A model generated the notes under the pieces. It had not been told where the DNA came from and did no database searches. It saw only the letters and a list, made by a program, of their open reading frames with translations. A DNA stretch of 64,000 bases from Sarocladium kiliense (lineage: Eukaryota > Ascomycota > Sordariomycetes > Hypocreales > Sarocladiaceae). Positions 1 to 11,492 of this stretch are shown here, piece after piece. Each line of letters starts with the position of its first letter. The stretch's first letter is position 1. Made by a program: the position numbers and the translations under genes. Location of the stretch: contig JAUZTG010000048.1 of the NCBI GenBank assembly GCA_030734395.1, forward strand, positions 434,001 through 498,000, read 5' to 3'.

Positions 1-108
1 TGCCCAAGTAGACTCAAGACGTAACGTGAATAAGGTTCCAACGCGCATTCTGATCCTCTTTTTCGCCCCAATGTTGCATTGCATCGAACCAACTTATTCC
101 TCCTGTCA

Positions 109-1761
109 TCATGACCCGACAGGCAAACACAGCTTCGATAGCCGCACTTCCGAGTGGTGGATGGTGTGCACCGCCTTCTTCATTTCTCTTCCGGTGCCCG
201 GGTTCTCGCCTGTCCCCAGGTTTCTAATCTTGGCTGGGTGTGCTCCCCCTGCAATCACGATTCGAAGTCTCGCCCCTTTGCTAAACCTATGTCCACAGTC
301 TTGCAAGTCCAAAGTGATAGGCCCATCACCGCGTCTCGGATCCAGTCTTTTGTAAGTGTCACTGATACGACGCGACTTGCCGTTTGGCTTCACCTCACTC
401 AGTCGCACGAACAGATCAACGTGCGGGTTGTCACTTGAGTGATGTAGCTCCAGAAGTGGCTGTCCAAGCACCTCCAGGTCAGATTCTAGTGGCGAAGAGG
501 TGAAGGTAGCCACATCAGGTCGATCGGCGAGTGCTGAGTCTTCATAGCTTGCAGGCGAGATTCCATCGAATGGTCGTGGCTGTCCTATTGCAGGTGTTGG
601 CTCCTTGGGGTCGAATGTGAATGTCGACGTGTGGTCATCACTAGATGGCTGCTCACTTGACAGAGATTTTGATGGGCCAAGGTAAAGTTCGTGAGTTGAT
701 TTCGGGGCTGGAGGCCAGTTGGAGAAGCTCCGCCATTCATTCGCGCCAGTGATATACGCGCGTACTGATGCTGCATTCGAGCTCCTCGGGGGTCGGTTGC
801 CAAGGTGCTCTTCAAGGAACTGGAATTGTTCCACGATGGAAGATCTTCCCGAGCCAATGTGCGACCAAGGCCCGATGATCATGTTTGCAGGCCTGCCTTT
901 GCCGGTCAGAACGCTGTGTTGACGAGCGACTGTCCGCACCAGAATATCGTCCCAGCCCGTGGTCTGGAGAATAGGTATAGTTGCTTGATTGAGAGCCTCG
1001 CTGTAATCCATCTGTTTGTAAAAGGCGGCTGCCATATCGATGTCCGTGTTACAACGGATGAGCCACTCCGGAAGATCGGGTTTGAAGTGCTCTTCCATCG
1101 CTTCCACCAACGGCACTCCATCATATACTTTCTTCAGAGTCTGCTTTTGGGCTGTCACAAAACCAGGTCCCGGGTTCAGTCCCCGCCGTGCGGCTACCAT
1201 GAGATCTGCCCATGCTATGATGTGAGCATCCATTGCCCCAGAGCCAACCCAGAGAAACTCGCGAAGGTCTGTCATAGCTGTGCTAACCACAGCCGCTTTC
1301 ATGTCATCAGGCTGATTGCATATGATGGCCCATTGCGTATAGCCTACGTATGAGGTGCCAATCATGCCGAATGAGCCCGTGTACCAAGGCTGCTCCCTCA
1401 TCCACTCAACTGTTGCTTGGCCATCTGGTCCTTCATATATCCCTGGCACGAGCTCGCATCCATCCGAGGGATCTGTGCCCCGACAAGCAGCATGTAAGAC
1501 ATGGTAGCCTCTTGCAGCAAAGAGTCGGGGTACGAGCCCGGCCATCAATGACGCAAGGCCGTAGGAGGTACGTATCAGGATCGTGCCATGAGGCTTCTTC
1601 AAAGTCGATCGATATATATCGGCTGCGAGGTTAACGTCGTCTCCTGCGGGGATGCGCACTCTCTCAATAGTGAAGCTGGATGATTCCCATGGTAGACCGC
1701 TCCACCATCCGATGGCACGGTCCAGGAAAAAGCTCTGCCATCCGCGCTTGACTGGTGCCAT
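109..1761 (-). CDS. CocE/NonD-family alpha/beta hydrolase (X-Pro dipeptidyl-peptidase-like)
   Basis: This is an intronless 550-aa reading frame with ATG at 1761 and TGA at 109. It has the CocE/NonD layout. The nucleophile elbow GTSYVGY puts the Ser near residue 137. The block TTGWDD supplies the likely acid near residue 271, and GPWSHIG the likely His near residue 301. The C-terminal part (about 330-550) has the jelly-roll features of the family, including a late GARLRIVIAGG block. Family members hydrolyse acyl esters or X-Pro amide bonds; the substrate here cannot be told. No signal peptide is visible, so it is probably intracellular. The length fits the family, so the gene looks intact. Its 3' end lies about 100 bp from the window edge and its promoter faces the long non-coding stretch to the right. 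Confidence 0.85.
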   Translation of the reverse strand: MAPVKRGWQSFFLDRAIGWWSGLPWESSSFTIERVRIPAGDDVNLAADIYRSTLKKPHGTILIRTSYGLASLMAGLVPRLFAARGYHVLHAACRGTDPSDGCELVPGIYEGPDGQATVEWMREQPWYTGSFGMIGTSYVGYTQWAIICNQPDDMKAAVVSTAMTDLREFLWVGSGAMDAHIIAWADLMVAARRGLNPGPGFVTAQKQTLKKVYDGVPLVEAMEEHFKPDLPEWLIRCNTDIDMAAAFYKQMDYSEALNQATIPILQTTGWDDILVRTVARQHSVLTGKGRPANMIIGPWSHIGSGRSSIVEQFQFLEEHLGNRPPRSSNAASVRAYITGANEWRSFSNWPPAPKSTHELYLGPSKSLSSEQPSSDDHTSTFTFDPKEPTPAIGQPRPFDGISPASYEDSALADRPDVATFTSSPLESDLEVLGQPLLELHHSSDNPHVDLFVRLSEVKPNGKSRRISDTYKRLDPRRGDGPITLDLQDCGHRFSKGARLRIVIAGGAHPAKIRNLGTGENPGTGREMKKAVHTIHHSEVRLSKLCLPVGS

Positions 1762-4148
1762 TTTGTGATTACCCTGAGTTCGCGATAAAGGTGAGGAGAG
1801 ATCGCGACGCGCGTCAGCGACACGTCGGGGGGAAGAGTCGCTTATATGAGGCGGTCTGGGTTCGGCGGTTACTTGATCGGCATAGGCGACTCAAAGTGTC
1901 TCCGAATCTTATGCCGGCATTGTAACAGGAACACCGCTAAACCCGACTCTAGGGCGCTCTCTTACCGTGTGTCAGACTATGGCACTGTCAACCAATTGCA
2001 TGGTGGACTAGGTTCTCTGGGAGTAAAGAATCATTGTACCGCCTGTGCGATAGTTACTTTGTCAGCTGACCGCATAACGAGGGGAAACTCAGGATACTAG
2101 TGAACCAGCGGAAGCACCTCTTTCGGAGTTGGATGGTCTGAAGTAAATAGATGACTGAAGTTGCACCCGACTGACGACTTTCATTTACATTCATCTTCCA
2201 GCCTGGGCTGTCCTTTCATAGCCTGGACTGCTCCAGTGCAAGAAGGGGATCACCCTGGATGTGCGCGTCTAACGACCACCAGGCCATGGCTCTTGATGTT
2301 ATCAAGCAATATAGGAGATTCCCTTCTAACTGAGATTTATCGCTCCTCATTTGAACCTAAGTTAACCATCGCACGTTGCTTTCCAAGAAATATAGCTCGG
2401 GAGATGCTACAATACACAGACAACGGCTACCCTATACTTTAGCAATGGTCGGTAACCCACGTCTCAAGTGAGGGCTAACAATCAATCGAAGGCTCCAAAC
2501 TGAAACTGTCATATGGCTGATCCTTTTATACCCTGTGAGAATAGATTCTGTACGTTCAATCCCATTGTTTGTGGCGGTCGTTTCGTGACTCCTGAGGAGT
2601 CAATCACTTGCGTCAAGGTTGCGATGTCCTCCCAGCAAATGCTTCGCGAATTTAGACTCAGGGAGCATGTATAGGATCCGCAGAGCGGTGATACCTCTAA
2701 TCATAGGTACACCTCCTGGACAGACCTACTACCAACTGACCGTCCCAGCAGATGCCATGCGGTGTAGTTTACCAGTTTAAGTCTATGTAGTCAAATCGCC
2801 CTCGTTCTACCCTCACTGCGGTTACCCTTCCACTATTGCTGTTGCTTCTGTTGATACGAACATACCCAAGACAGTTTCATGGTGAAGGAATCAACGGCCA
2901 GCTCCGACGTGTCTCATCTACAATTGATGGCTCAAAGGGCACGTGTGCCTGGCGTAGGTGGCGTCACACCTTTCCCTCTTCCCCAGGATTTGCAACACTT
3001 ACAGCACGTGTAGTGGTGGTGTGTGGCAGAGTAGCGGGCTGGGCTGACGGCAAGGATTTAAAGACGACCACAACCTACCATCAACACTAGTTAGGTGAAA
3101 GCAACATGTTAGCCTCTATACGATTTGTAAGTTGGGGCCTCATGAACTGTAATGAGGTTATAATTGCAAGCGTACTTTTGAGTGAAGAGACGAATCGCTA
3201 AACTCAAGACATGCTCATCAAACTTATCGCGACGGGGCCGTCCCAGGAAGTATGACGTCTTAGGAGGATGCACCCTCAACACGCTCCGGTAATGCGCCTA
3301 GCTCGCGGCAGGCTTCCGCCATGGCTGCCGCTCAATCCATGTGAGAGTGCATATTCGGACCTCGAGCCAGTAAAACGGTGTGCAGAGGTTGACGTTTGGA
3401 CAACCAAGCCTACGAGTACTCGCTTCGAGCCATTGCTCGCGTTCTCCTCCACACAAAGCAGCTTCAGCTCGGCTGATCTCATCACACCTCGTAGCCCCTC
3501 GTCATGGACTTCGCCGGGGCCCTTCCCACGATCCCCGACAGAAAGCCGACCAGAGGGAAATCTCTGAATGGTCATGCGTGAATTTTGCCCCTGAGAGGGA
3601 TGACGAAGCTAGCTATCAATAGCAGAATTGGCAATCACCACTGTACACAGACCTGAGCGTATCTCTTGTCTCAGTGTTCGGGGAGAAAATTCCCCTCCGG
3701 GTCTCCATGATAGGACCGACTGTATGGGACTCGGTGAGGCGGAACACTGGGTCTCTCCCACTTTACCTTGGACTTCGAAACCAGCGGCTCACAGAGTCAA
3801 CAATGGAGCACGACTCGTGCAAGTCTCCAAATGGCAGCAAATCCTCGTCGCAAAGTTGTACCAGACAGGCTTCATCTAGACCAGGAATGTCTGTCGGTCG
3901 GGTCCTGTGACATCACCCCTTGCTTCGCTTCCAGCCAAGCTGCATCCATTCTACTCAGCCAGACGCACAACAGTCTATCATTCCCTCGGGCGCGCCGTTT
4001 TACGAACGGTGGTGGTAGAGAGACCCGCCGTTTTGCCCTTCTTTGTTTGACACTTGTCTACACTGTTAGAGGACTAGGCGTGATCGCGATCCCAGCGCCA
4101 CTGACATCGGCCCTTCCACAATCCTGGGCGATCCTCCTGAAGGGTGTG

Positions 4149-4174
4149 CCCCCCCCCCCCCCCCCCCCCCCCCC
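4149..4174. repeat. 26-base poly-C homopolymer
   Basis: An uninterrupted run of 26 C on the + strand (G on the - strand), flanked by GGGTGTG and GACCGACC. It lies about 950 bp upstream of the hexose transporter ATG. The exact length may be affected by sequencing or polymerase slippage. Confidence 0.95.
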
Positions 4175-4632
4175 GACCGACCGGAGCACAACGAGCGTCG
4201 TCGTCGCGGTGTGCCCAGTGCGAAAAGGTACAGACTGCCTACTAGTGGTAGACCAAAAGTTGGGCGAATTTTTGGGCCGAAGTCAGAAAGAAGCATAAAT
4301 GCCAACCCCCTGGGCTAGAGTTTAAAGTTGTGCGCCTCGTAACTCTCTGCTGCATCAGAACCAACAAATTGACGCGACAGGTTGAAGGAAAGGATGGGAC
4401 GTAGTTAGGGTCACAGTGAGCGTAGTCTCGGCTGCCGGTACTTGGGAAGTAGACAGAGAGTCCACAGAGCGGCATGTAGCCCGCAACAAGGACAGGGCCT
4501 CTTCTCTACGCTCTGCCCAGAATGGAGCGAAACACTGAACAAACCGTGCTCCAGCCGCCGCTCCATGACGACAGCCAAGCTCTCCAACACCCTGTAGCGA
4601 TCGTCCACACTCCCTCATCCGGCACCTCAGTT

Positions 4633-4660
4633 CCCACCCACCCACCCACCACCCACCCCC
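4633..4660. repeat. C3-tract repeat, potential G-quadruplex on the - strand
   Basis: The stretch consists of CCCA units with one shorter spacer unit. On the - strand it gives at least five G3 runs separated by one- to three-base loops, the usual pattern of a G-quadruplex-forming sequence. It lies about 465 bp before the transporter ATG. Confidence 0.8.
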
Positions 4661-4993
4661 TGCTTGTTAGTCTCCAGTGGGGACATGGAAGCCTCACAGA
4701 TGACCATCAGAGAATGTCTGCTCTCCATCGTAGGATGAAGGTAATGCATGATTCTTTGCGGCTGCCCACGGAGAAAGCACCTGGGAAAACCTGGGGACCC
4801 GTGCTTGGCGGACTGGAAAGTGTGGGCGTGGGCGTTGGGATACCCCGTAATGTCCCAGACTGCGTACCTACTAATAAAGCCCACGCGATCCCCCTCCCAT
4901 CTTTGCAATCTGGTATTCTCTGTTTTCTAAAGTTTTATACTCCAAACCCTACTATCCTTCCTAGGTTGGTCCAGCGTTGCCGGACGTCGGTGT

Positions 4994-5000
4994 CTTATAA
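4994..5000 (+). promoter_or_regulatory. TATA-like element of hexose transporter
   Basis: CTTATAA lies about 125 bp before the ATG at 5124, a usual distance in ascomycete promoters. It is assigned by position and motif only. Confidence 0.35.
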
Positions 5001-5123
5001 GGACCCTTCACAGTCTCAGAGCTTGTTCGTCTGTGTAAGACATCAACAACACCACCGCTGCCTCTTCACATCAACAACAACTACACGACCGCCCACGACG
5101 AGAAGAACCACAACACCGCCACC

Positions 5124-6829
5124 ATGCTGGGCAAGAAGTCCATCAAGATCAATGGCGCCGACTGTGGCTTCGAGGCCATCCTCCTCGGCGCCACCACCTC
5201 CATCGGTGGCTTCCTCTTCGGATACGACACGGGCCAAATCTCCGGCATGCTCCTCTTCAAAGACTTCAAGGAGCGCTTCGGCACTCGTTACGACGAAGAT
5301 GAAGGCGGTATGGTCTTTGTTCCCATCCTGCAGGCTCTGCTTGTCTCCCTGATGAGCATTGGATGCTTGATCGGTGCCCTGTCTGGTGCTTATACTGCTG
5401 ATTGGTGGGGACGGAGAAAGAGCATGTCATTTGGCGTTGCGATTTTCATCATTGGCAACATTATTCAGATCACCTCGATGAACACCTGGATTCACATGAT
5501 GATGGGTCGTCTGGTTGCAGGTCTCGGTGTTGGTAACCTCTCCGTCGGCGTTCCCATGTTCCAGTCCGAGTCATCTCCTCGTGAGATCCGTGGTGCTGTC
5601 GTCGCCAGCTACCAGCTCATGATCACCATTGGTATCCTCGTCTCCAACATCATCAACTACGGCGTTCGCAACATCGAAGAGTCAGATGCCTCCTGGCGCA
5701 TCGTCATCGGTCTGGGAATCGCCTTCTCCCTCCCGCTCGGTATCGGCATTCTCATCGTCCCCGAGTCTCCTCGTTGGTTGGCTGCCCAGGGTCGCTGGGA
5801 CCAGGCCCGCATCTCCTTCGCTCGCCTGCGTGGTCTCAAGCATGAGCCCAACAACGCTCTCGTTGAGAACGACCTCAGTGAGATGAAGGCTATCCTTGAG
5901 AAGGAGAAGCAGGTCGGAACTGGAACCTGGGCCGAATGCTTCCACTGGAACTCCAACATCCCTAAGCTGTTCTGGCGTACTGCCCTTGGCTTCGGTATTC
6001 ACTTCCTCCAGCAATGGACTGGTGTCAACTACTTCTTCTACTACGGTGCCACTATCTTCGAGTCGGCTGGCATCGATGATCCCATCCAGACCCAGCTCAT
6101 TCTGGGTGCCGTTAACGTTTTCATGACCTTGTACGGTCTCTACGTCGTCGAGAAGTACGGCCGTCGCTGGCCCCTTATTCTTGGTGCTGCCTGGCAAGCT
6201 ATCTGGCTGCTCATCTTCGCGTCTGTTGGTACCGCACTCGATCCTGAGAACAACAAGACCTCTGGCATCGTCATGATTGTCGCTGCTTGCATGTTCATTG
6301 CGTCCTTCGCCGGAACCTGGGGTCCCCTTGCCTGGGTCGTCATTGGAGAGACTTTCCCTCTGCGAACTCGCGCCAAGCAGGCCTCTCTGGCCACCGCTGG
6401 CAACTGGTTCGGTAACTGTAAGTGAACATTGACTAATTATCATTGAAGTACGTTTGAGAAAGAAACTGACAACATACAGTCCTCATCGGTTTCCTTACCC
6501 CTCTTGCCGACGACGGAATCTCCTACGCCTACGGCTTCGTCTTCTTTGCCACCAATGCCATCGCTGGCATCGTTGTCTACTTCTTCCTTTACGAGTCACG
6601 TACCCTCTCACTTGAGAATGTCGACATGATGTACGGAGTTGAGGGCCTGAAGCCATGGACCAGCACCCACTGGGTACCTCCGGGCTACGTCACCCGCAAG
6701 CAGCGCGACGAGGCTGCTTTCCGCAAGATGAGCCACAGCGGTGGTCCCGTTGTCGAGAAGAAGAGCGAGTCCTTCAATGGAAGCGGGGATCTCACTGTGG
6801 CTGGAGAGTCGCGTCAGGAACATGTATAA
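5124..6829 (+). CDS. MFS hexose/monosaccharide transporter
   Basis: Two exons, 5124-6417 and 6480-6829, give 547 aa. The 62-bp intron (GTAAGT..ACAG) splits a Phe codon inside the conserved block NWFGNFLIGFLTP, which proves the join. Sugar-porter signatures appear in order: FGYDTGQISG in TM1, DWWGRR in the first loop, PESPRWL at the end of TM6, the sugar-binding QQWTGVNYFFYYG in TM7, KYGRRWP, and GETFPLRTRAKQ before TM11. The length and twelve predicted membrane segments fit fungal plasma-membrane proton-coupled glucose/hexose carriers of the HXT/MstC type. The long tail typical of glucose sensors is missing, which favours a transporter over a sensor. The exact sugar and affinity cannot be told. 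Codon choice is strongly C-ending (GGC, ATC, CTC), as in highly expressed fungal genes. Confidence 0.93.
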
Positions 6830-7387
6830 GCTGTTTTTGCGGTGGTGTTTATGGCGCTTGTACAATTCTCAGATTGCCTTCGATGGCGTGTACATCTATC
6901 ACTTATAGCGATTGTTTAAGCGATTCAAATTGAAAGGAATGATCCTCAAGCACCCAAAGCTATTTGAACCGCTGCGTATCGTGACCTGACCAAAGGCAAT
7001 GGTATCTAGCATGAGCATGCTTCCTTTGTAGGAGCTGCAGCTGCGGCAGCCTGCATTCGCCGTGTCTTGCGACCATGTAATGGCTGGTTACCTCCCCATG
7101 ATGCTGCGTGTCATCTTCTATGTCAGGTATTTAGACTGCCGGTCGTACGCATTTCGTTCTTATCCATGTAAAGAGCTAGTCGCTATTCTCCTTGCTACTC
7201 TGCCAACACAACATGATATACCATGCATCGCGAGGCGATTTGAACTGAAGGTAAAGTAAACTTTGGACTGAGTTGAGTCTATAGCATAGCTAATGAGGTT
7301 ATCTCGTGCCGGGAATCATCATTCCTCTCAGAACGCTCAAATATCTGTAGAACGGGAGGGTGTCAAAACTCCTCAAGACCGCTTCAA
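6830..7387. other. 3' intergenic region between convergent transporters
   Basis: About 560 bp between the stop codons of two convergent transporter genes. It must hold both 3' UTRs and poly(A) sites. I see no gene or repeat. Confidence 0.6.
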
Positions 7388-9245
7388 TTACTCTTCTGCC
7401 TTATACGGCCCGGTTCCCTGACCACCGGAGGCCATCACACCGTCTTCACCGCCTTTTGACTTTTCATCTGAACCCTCTCCAGCCTCTGACTCTGCCACCG
7501 TATCAGAGCTGCCCGAGGTCCGACCCGGCTCCTGTATCGTATACTCCGTTGGATCCCTCTCCTCATCCCTCTGCTTCTCTTTTGGCTTGATGTTTGTCGG
7601 TGCAAATTTGCTCTTCATCCGGATCTGCTTGCCATACTTGTAGAACATGAAGGGAATGATAGCAAGGACAGCGGCGACACCTCCTACAAGACTACCACCT
7701 CCACCCACTCCGAGCGCGGTGAACATTTGATGGGTGAACAGCGGTGCAGCGGCACCGCACGCTGACCGAGCGATGGTGTTGGCCGCGATGGCGGAAGCGG
7801 CGTACATAAGGTAGACGTCGACGAGGTAGTTGAGAAACCCGACGAAGATGAGAAGCAGGGAAGTACCCAGCAGACTGCCAAACATGGTTGGGACAAACCA
7901 ATGGACCGAGTTATATTCTGCGCTCCACGCGAAGCCGAACATAGTGACCTTTCAGAGTTGTTAGCCTTTTGCTCATCTTGCTTCTCGGACGGGATCACTC
8001 ACTGCGAAGCCAACACCGCCAATCATGGCCAAGAACAGCCGATCCTCGGCCTCAAAGTCCTCCATCTTCTTTTCGCCCTTCTTGATCTTGTTCGTCCGGC
8101 GATGGGTGTCGGCGAGTACGATGAGACCACCAAGTATAGCTCCAATCACAGTGCCAATCAATGGTAATTCGCCTACGCCTGAGTTCCAGCCTCGCTTCTC
8201 CTGGAACACAACTAATTGATGTTAGAATCGTCATTCTCAGGCTCACTGGTGGGATGTACTCACTTGGATAGATGCTGAAGAGCATGTACAACAGGGTATA
8301 GACAACAGCCATGTATATGGCACATAGGAAGGAGATGGTATCGAAGAGGATGACCCACGGGCGCGTGAGAGCCACCTTGTATAGAGCCACCAGTGTCTGA
8401 CCAGACTGCTCGATGGGCGACTTGACGTTTTCGTATCCAGGGATCTTCGCCTTTCGGATTCTTTGTGCCTTGTGCCTGAGAACCGTCGGCCCATGCGTCT
8501 CAGGGATGGTGAACATCAGGAGCTCGGTTGCACCTCCAAGCCAGAGGAGGACGTAGAAGGACCACTGCCAGGTCTTCTTCAGTTCGAGGAATCCAGCAAC
8601 TGTTGACGTTGGTCAGTATCTCCTCATCACAGCACGAAGCTGACAACACTCACTGACGGGACCCAGAGCAGGCCCAATCCATACCATGGCACCGAATCCA
8701 GCCATCGCATTTCCTCTCTCCATTGGACCCCAGAGATCAGCCAGCACACCTGGTGCATTCGACAAGGGTGCTGATACAAGCGTGCCCGTCAAGAATCGTC
8801 CTACCAGCAACGATCCAAAGTTCGGCGCCCAAGCGCACAAGAAGTTGAAAAGATTATACATCGTAAACGTGATGTAGAACACCCATCTCCGACCATACAT
8901 CTCACTCAACGGCGCAAATATCAAGGGACCGGCACAGTAACCCAAAAGGAACAACGTGATGGTCAAGCCTGCCGCTTCACTTGACACGCCGAAATGTTTC
9001 GATATCGAAGGGAAACAGCCGCTTGGTGACGAGGACGCGAATGTGGCATTCATGACGAGCATAACCGCTGCAATGGTGATGAAGACGCGGCGGCCCTTGG
9101 ACCAATTGTGCGGGTTCTCGACATCGCCGGGCGCGAAACCGACGTTGCCATCGTCGTCGAGAAAGGGTGTTTCATCGAGAGGGAGCTTGTTGGTTCGGTA
9201 TGGCTTGGCCACGGGCTTCGAGAGAACTCGCTTGATGTACGACAT
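7388..9245 (-). CDS. MFS transporter, DHA1 drug/polyamine:H+ antiporter-like
   Basis: Four exons read leftwards (9245-8654, 8599-8264, 8211-8003, 7948-7388) give 565 aa. The introns are 54, 52 and 54 bp with GTGAGT donors, and all phases close. The N-terminus carries the DHA1 sequence ENPHNWSKGRR before TM1. Motif A follows as APLSEMYGRR, then LVGRFLTG, then the antiporter motif C GPALGPVIAGF in TM5. The block YPIVFQEKRGWNSGVGELP around exon 2/3 is typical of this subfamily. The tail after TM12 is charged (KEKQRDEERDPTEY, then Ser/Glu-rich). Relatives export fluconazole, cycloheximide or polyamines at the plasma membrane; the substrate here is unknown. A TATATATA lies about 96 bp upstream of the start codon. 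Confidence 0.9.
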
Positions 9246-11492
9246 GGTGACTTAAGACACGCTGGGCGGTTAATGTAACGTGCTGTTCACCTATGTACGA
9301 AGACCAGCCACAAGACGGCAGTGGCGTGCAAGTCATCCAATATATATAACGGCAGAAGCAATGCAAGACCACCAACAACAGCTCCCCTTCATCGATTATT
9401 AAGTCCGTCACCAGTCGCAGACAATCGCTGCCCACCCACCGAATACACCGTCCCTTACCTCCGGGAGCAAATTCACCACCCCCACACGGATACCACGGCG
9501 ATCATAAGAGTCACTGGTTCATCTAGATCCAAATTGCAACAAGCAACAAAGGTGCTGTCATTGACACTTTTCTCCCGATCGGCACAGAAAACTTCCCCAA
9601 TCCCTGCCCCTTCGCGTCTGGCTCGGCCCTAACACGCCGCCACGGAAACGTCGGGCTTTCGCGGTTTCGCGCCTACCGCCCGCCCGGCTTAGATCCGATC
9701 TTGGAGAGGATATACCTGGTTAGGCAAGCTGCCATTCCGGTGGGAATTGTTGGAGAGAGCGAAGAGGGGTGGGCTGCGCTGTTGTGATGGTGGCTGACGC
9801 TTGCGTCATTAGATGGAGCCGATGATGCCGCCATATGGCTTGTGGCTTCTAGGGGGTCCAGCAAGCGTTTTGTCAATCATGGATAGATTGTTCAGTCCAA
9901 CCTAGTTCTATTGCCCTGACTTATAAGAAACACAAGTAGAATACTATCAATCAATTCTAGTCGTACCTTTGCGGCAATCGGTAGCCTGTACAAGGTCTCA
10001 GGCACTCACTACCCCCAAACGACGCCTGTCTAAGCTGCCGGATCCGGGTACGATCTTCGTGTTCGATTTATCAGCACAACCATCGACCAAAGCCTTTTGT
10101 TTCTTGAGCCATGCATGTCTCTTTGCTAGCGCGAATCTGATAGTCTTGTCCGAGGTTTATGTCCGGGCTCCATCAAACTTGACCTGAACTCTGTCCAGCG
10201 ACCTCTTAATCAGCGTAGGGACAAGGCTGTCGCTTGTGCTGACTTCAGTACAAGGGTCCGGTGGAGAGCTCGGGTAATTAATTCTCCAACAAGGCCGACC
10301 AGAACGTGCTGAACAGTCCGGATGTGAAGTCTTACTGCATTGAGTCAAGTCGATGGGTCTGCATTTTGTCAGGGTCCGAAGTCTGGTTTTACGCAGAATG
10401 AGACAGTTATTCCAAATCTAGAAGGACCTCGTGATCGATACTGCAACGGCCAAGGACTCGGGAAAACGCTATGCCAATTGCTCAGAATTGATGGTAAGCA
10501 GTACGAGAGGTAGGACACCACCGGCGTGTCATCAGCGTATAAGTTTCGATAAAGTCAAAAAGGCCGGAGACGGACATTTGGCCAGGCCGAACCGACTCCA
10601 GTAAATTCTCACATCGAGTTATACAGCGTCGACCACCTAGCAAAGGTACTGACGCTGGACCCTTTAGGCCTGCATTGTCCAGCATCGTTAGCTCATACAC
10701 TCCCCTCCCACAACAAGCTCCCATGAAGATGAAAGACTGACATTAGCAGGTTCCAAGCCTCCGTCAGTACTGTCTCGATTGTCTATCCAATGATCCATCT
10801 TTCATCGCCCTCAGCTTTCCAACTAGTTCAACCATGATTACCGTAGAAAAATTGGATGTCATTGTTCTGATGCTGGCTTACAACCACGATCGAGAAAGTC
10901 ACGTAGTCAGCCCTGCCTGGTGAGCCGATGATATGGACGACGCTTGGCAACGTTTCGACGAACTGACAAAGAGATAGAGATAGGGTAGCCAAGGTCAGTA
11001 GTCCTTGCCCTCCTGAAGAAGAGCCGGGGGGCCTGACCTAGAGTACCAATGCGCACCTAGCTGGCTGGCTCGACTTTCTTCCATTCAAGTCTATACCAAG
11101 ACGAACCGTAGCTTTCAGGCATTTGGAGGGCTGGCTTCTGGCACCTCAAAAATAGCTGAGAATTACTTCATGGACTAACAGCGATAGGTCTCGCCTCCTT
11201 TCGAGTTCCGTGTCATTACGCAAGCAGTCAGAACCATCCAGTATACGCCGCATCGTGAAACAAATGCTGCGCCGCCCAAAGCGATTCTCGACTGTTCGTG
11301 GCCTGAGGCTGTAGTGTAGCCACGTCCCTCTGATCGGGATATTTTCCCGTGCATAATTATGGCCATGTGGCGCCCAGTGACTCTATCGTAACACTTAGTT
11401 GACAGCAATGTGGACTTATCCTTGATCTGGTCGAAGGGCCTGCAAACTTCTTTTCTTTCTGCAACCAGAAGCACTCCTCTACATCATCAAAA
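9246..11492. other. divergent intergenic region, no gene seen
   Basis: About 2.2 kb between the start of the DHA1 transporter and the start of the PQ-loop gene. Short frames on both strands have no recognisable product. The left end holds the transporter promoter with a TATA box at 9341-9348. Confidence 0.55.
9341..9348 (-). promoter_or_regulatory. TATA box of DHA1 transporter
   Basis: TATATATA lies 96 bp upstream of the ATG at 9245 (reading leftwards). The motif is symmetric; orientation is assigned from the neighbouring gene. Confidence 0.5.

Larger units (their letters stand above)
1762..5123. other. long intergenic region upstream of hexose transporter
   Basis: About 3.4 kb without a supportable gene. 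Open frames here are short, overlap on both strands and resemble no family I know. Contents worth noting are a 26-base C run (4149-4174), a CCCA-type tract (4633-4660) and a TATA-like CTTATAA (4994-5000), about 125 bp before the transporter ATG. The last 90 bases before that ATG are rich in CAACA/ACC, as expected of a fungal leader. Confidence 0.6.

Noticed and set aside
3768..4298. 176-codon frame running through the poly-C tract
   Set aside because: A run of Pro from the homopolymer keeps it open; no codon bias, domain or splice context supports it.
4672..4796. CreA-type SYGGRG motifs in the sugar-transporter promoter (4672, 4677, 4791)
   Set aside because: The six-base degenerate motif is expected about twice per 500 bp per strand, so three hits carry no weight without conservation.
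5682..6443. 253-codon open frame antisense to the hexose transporter
   Set aside because: It mirrors the GC-biased codon use of the real gene, has low-complexity acidic content and no domain.
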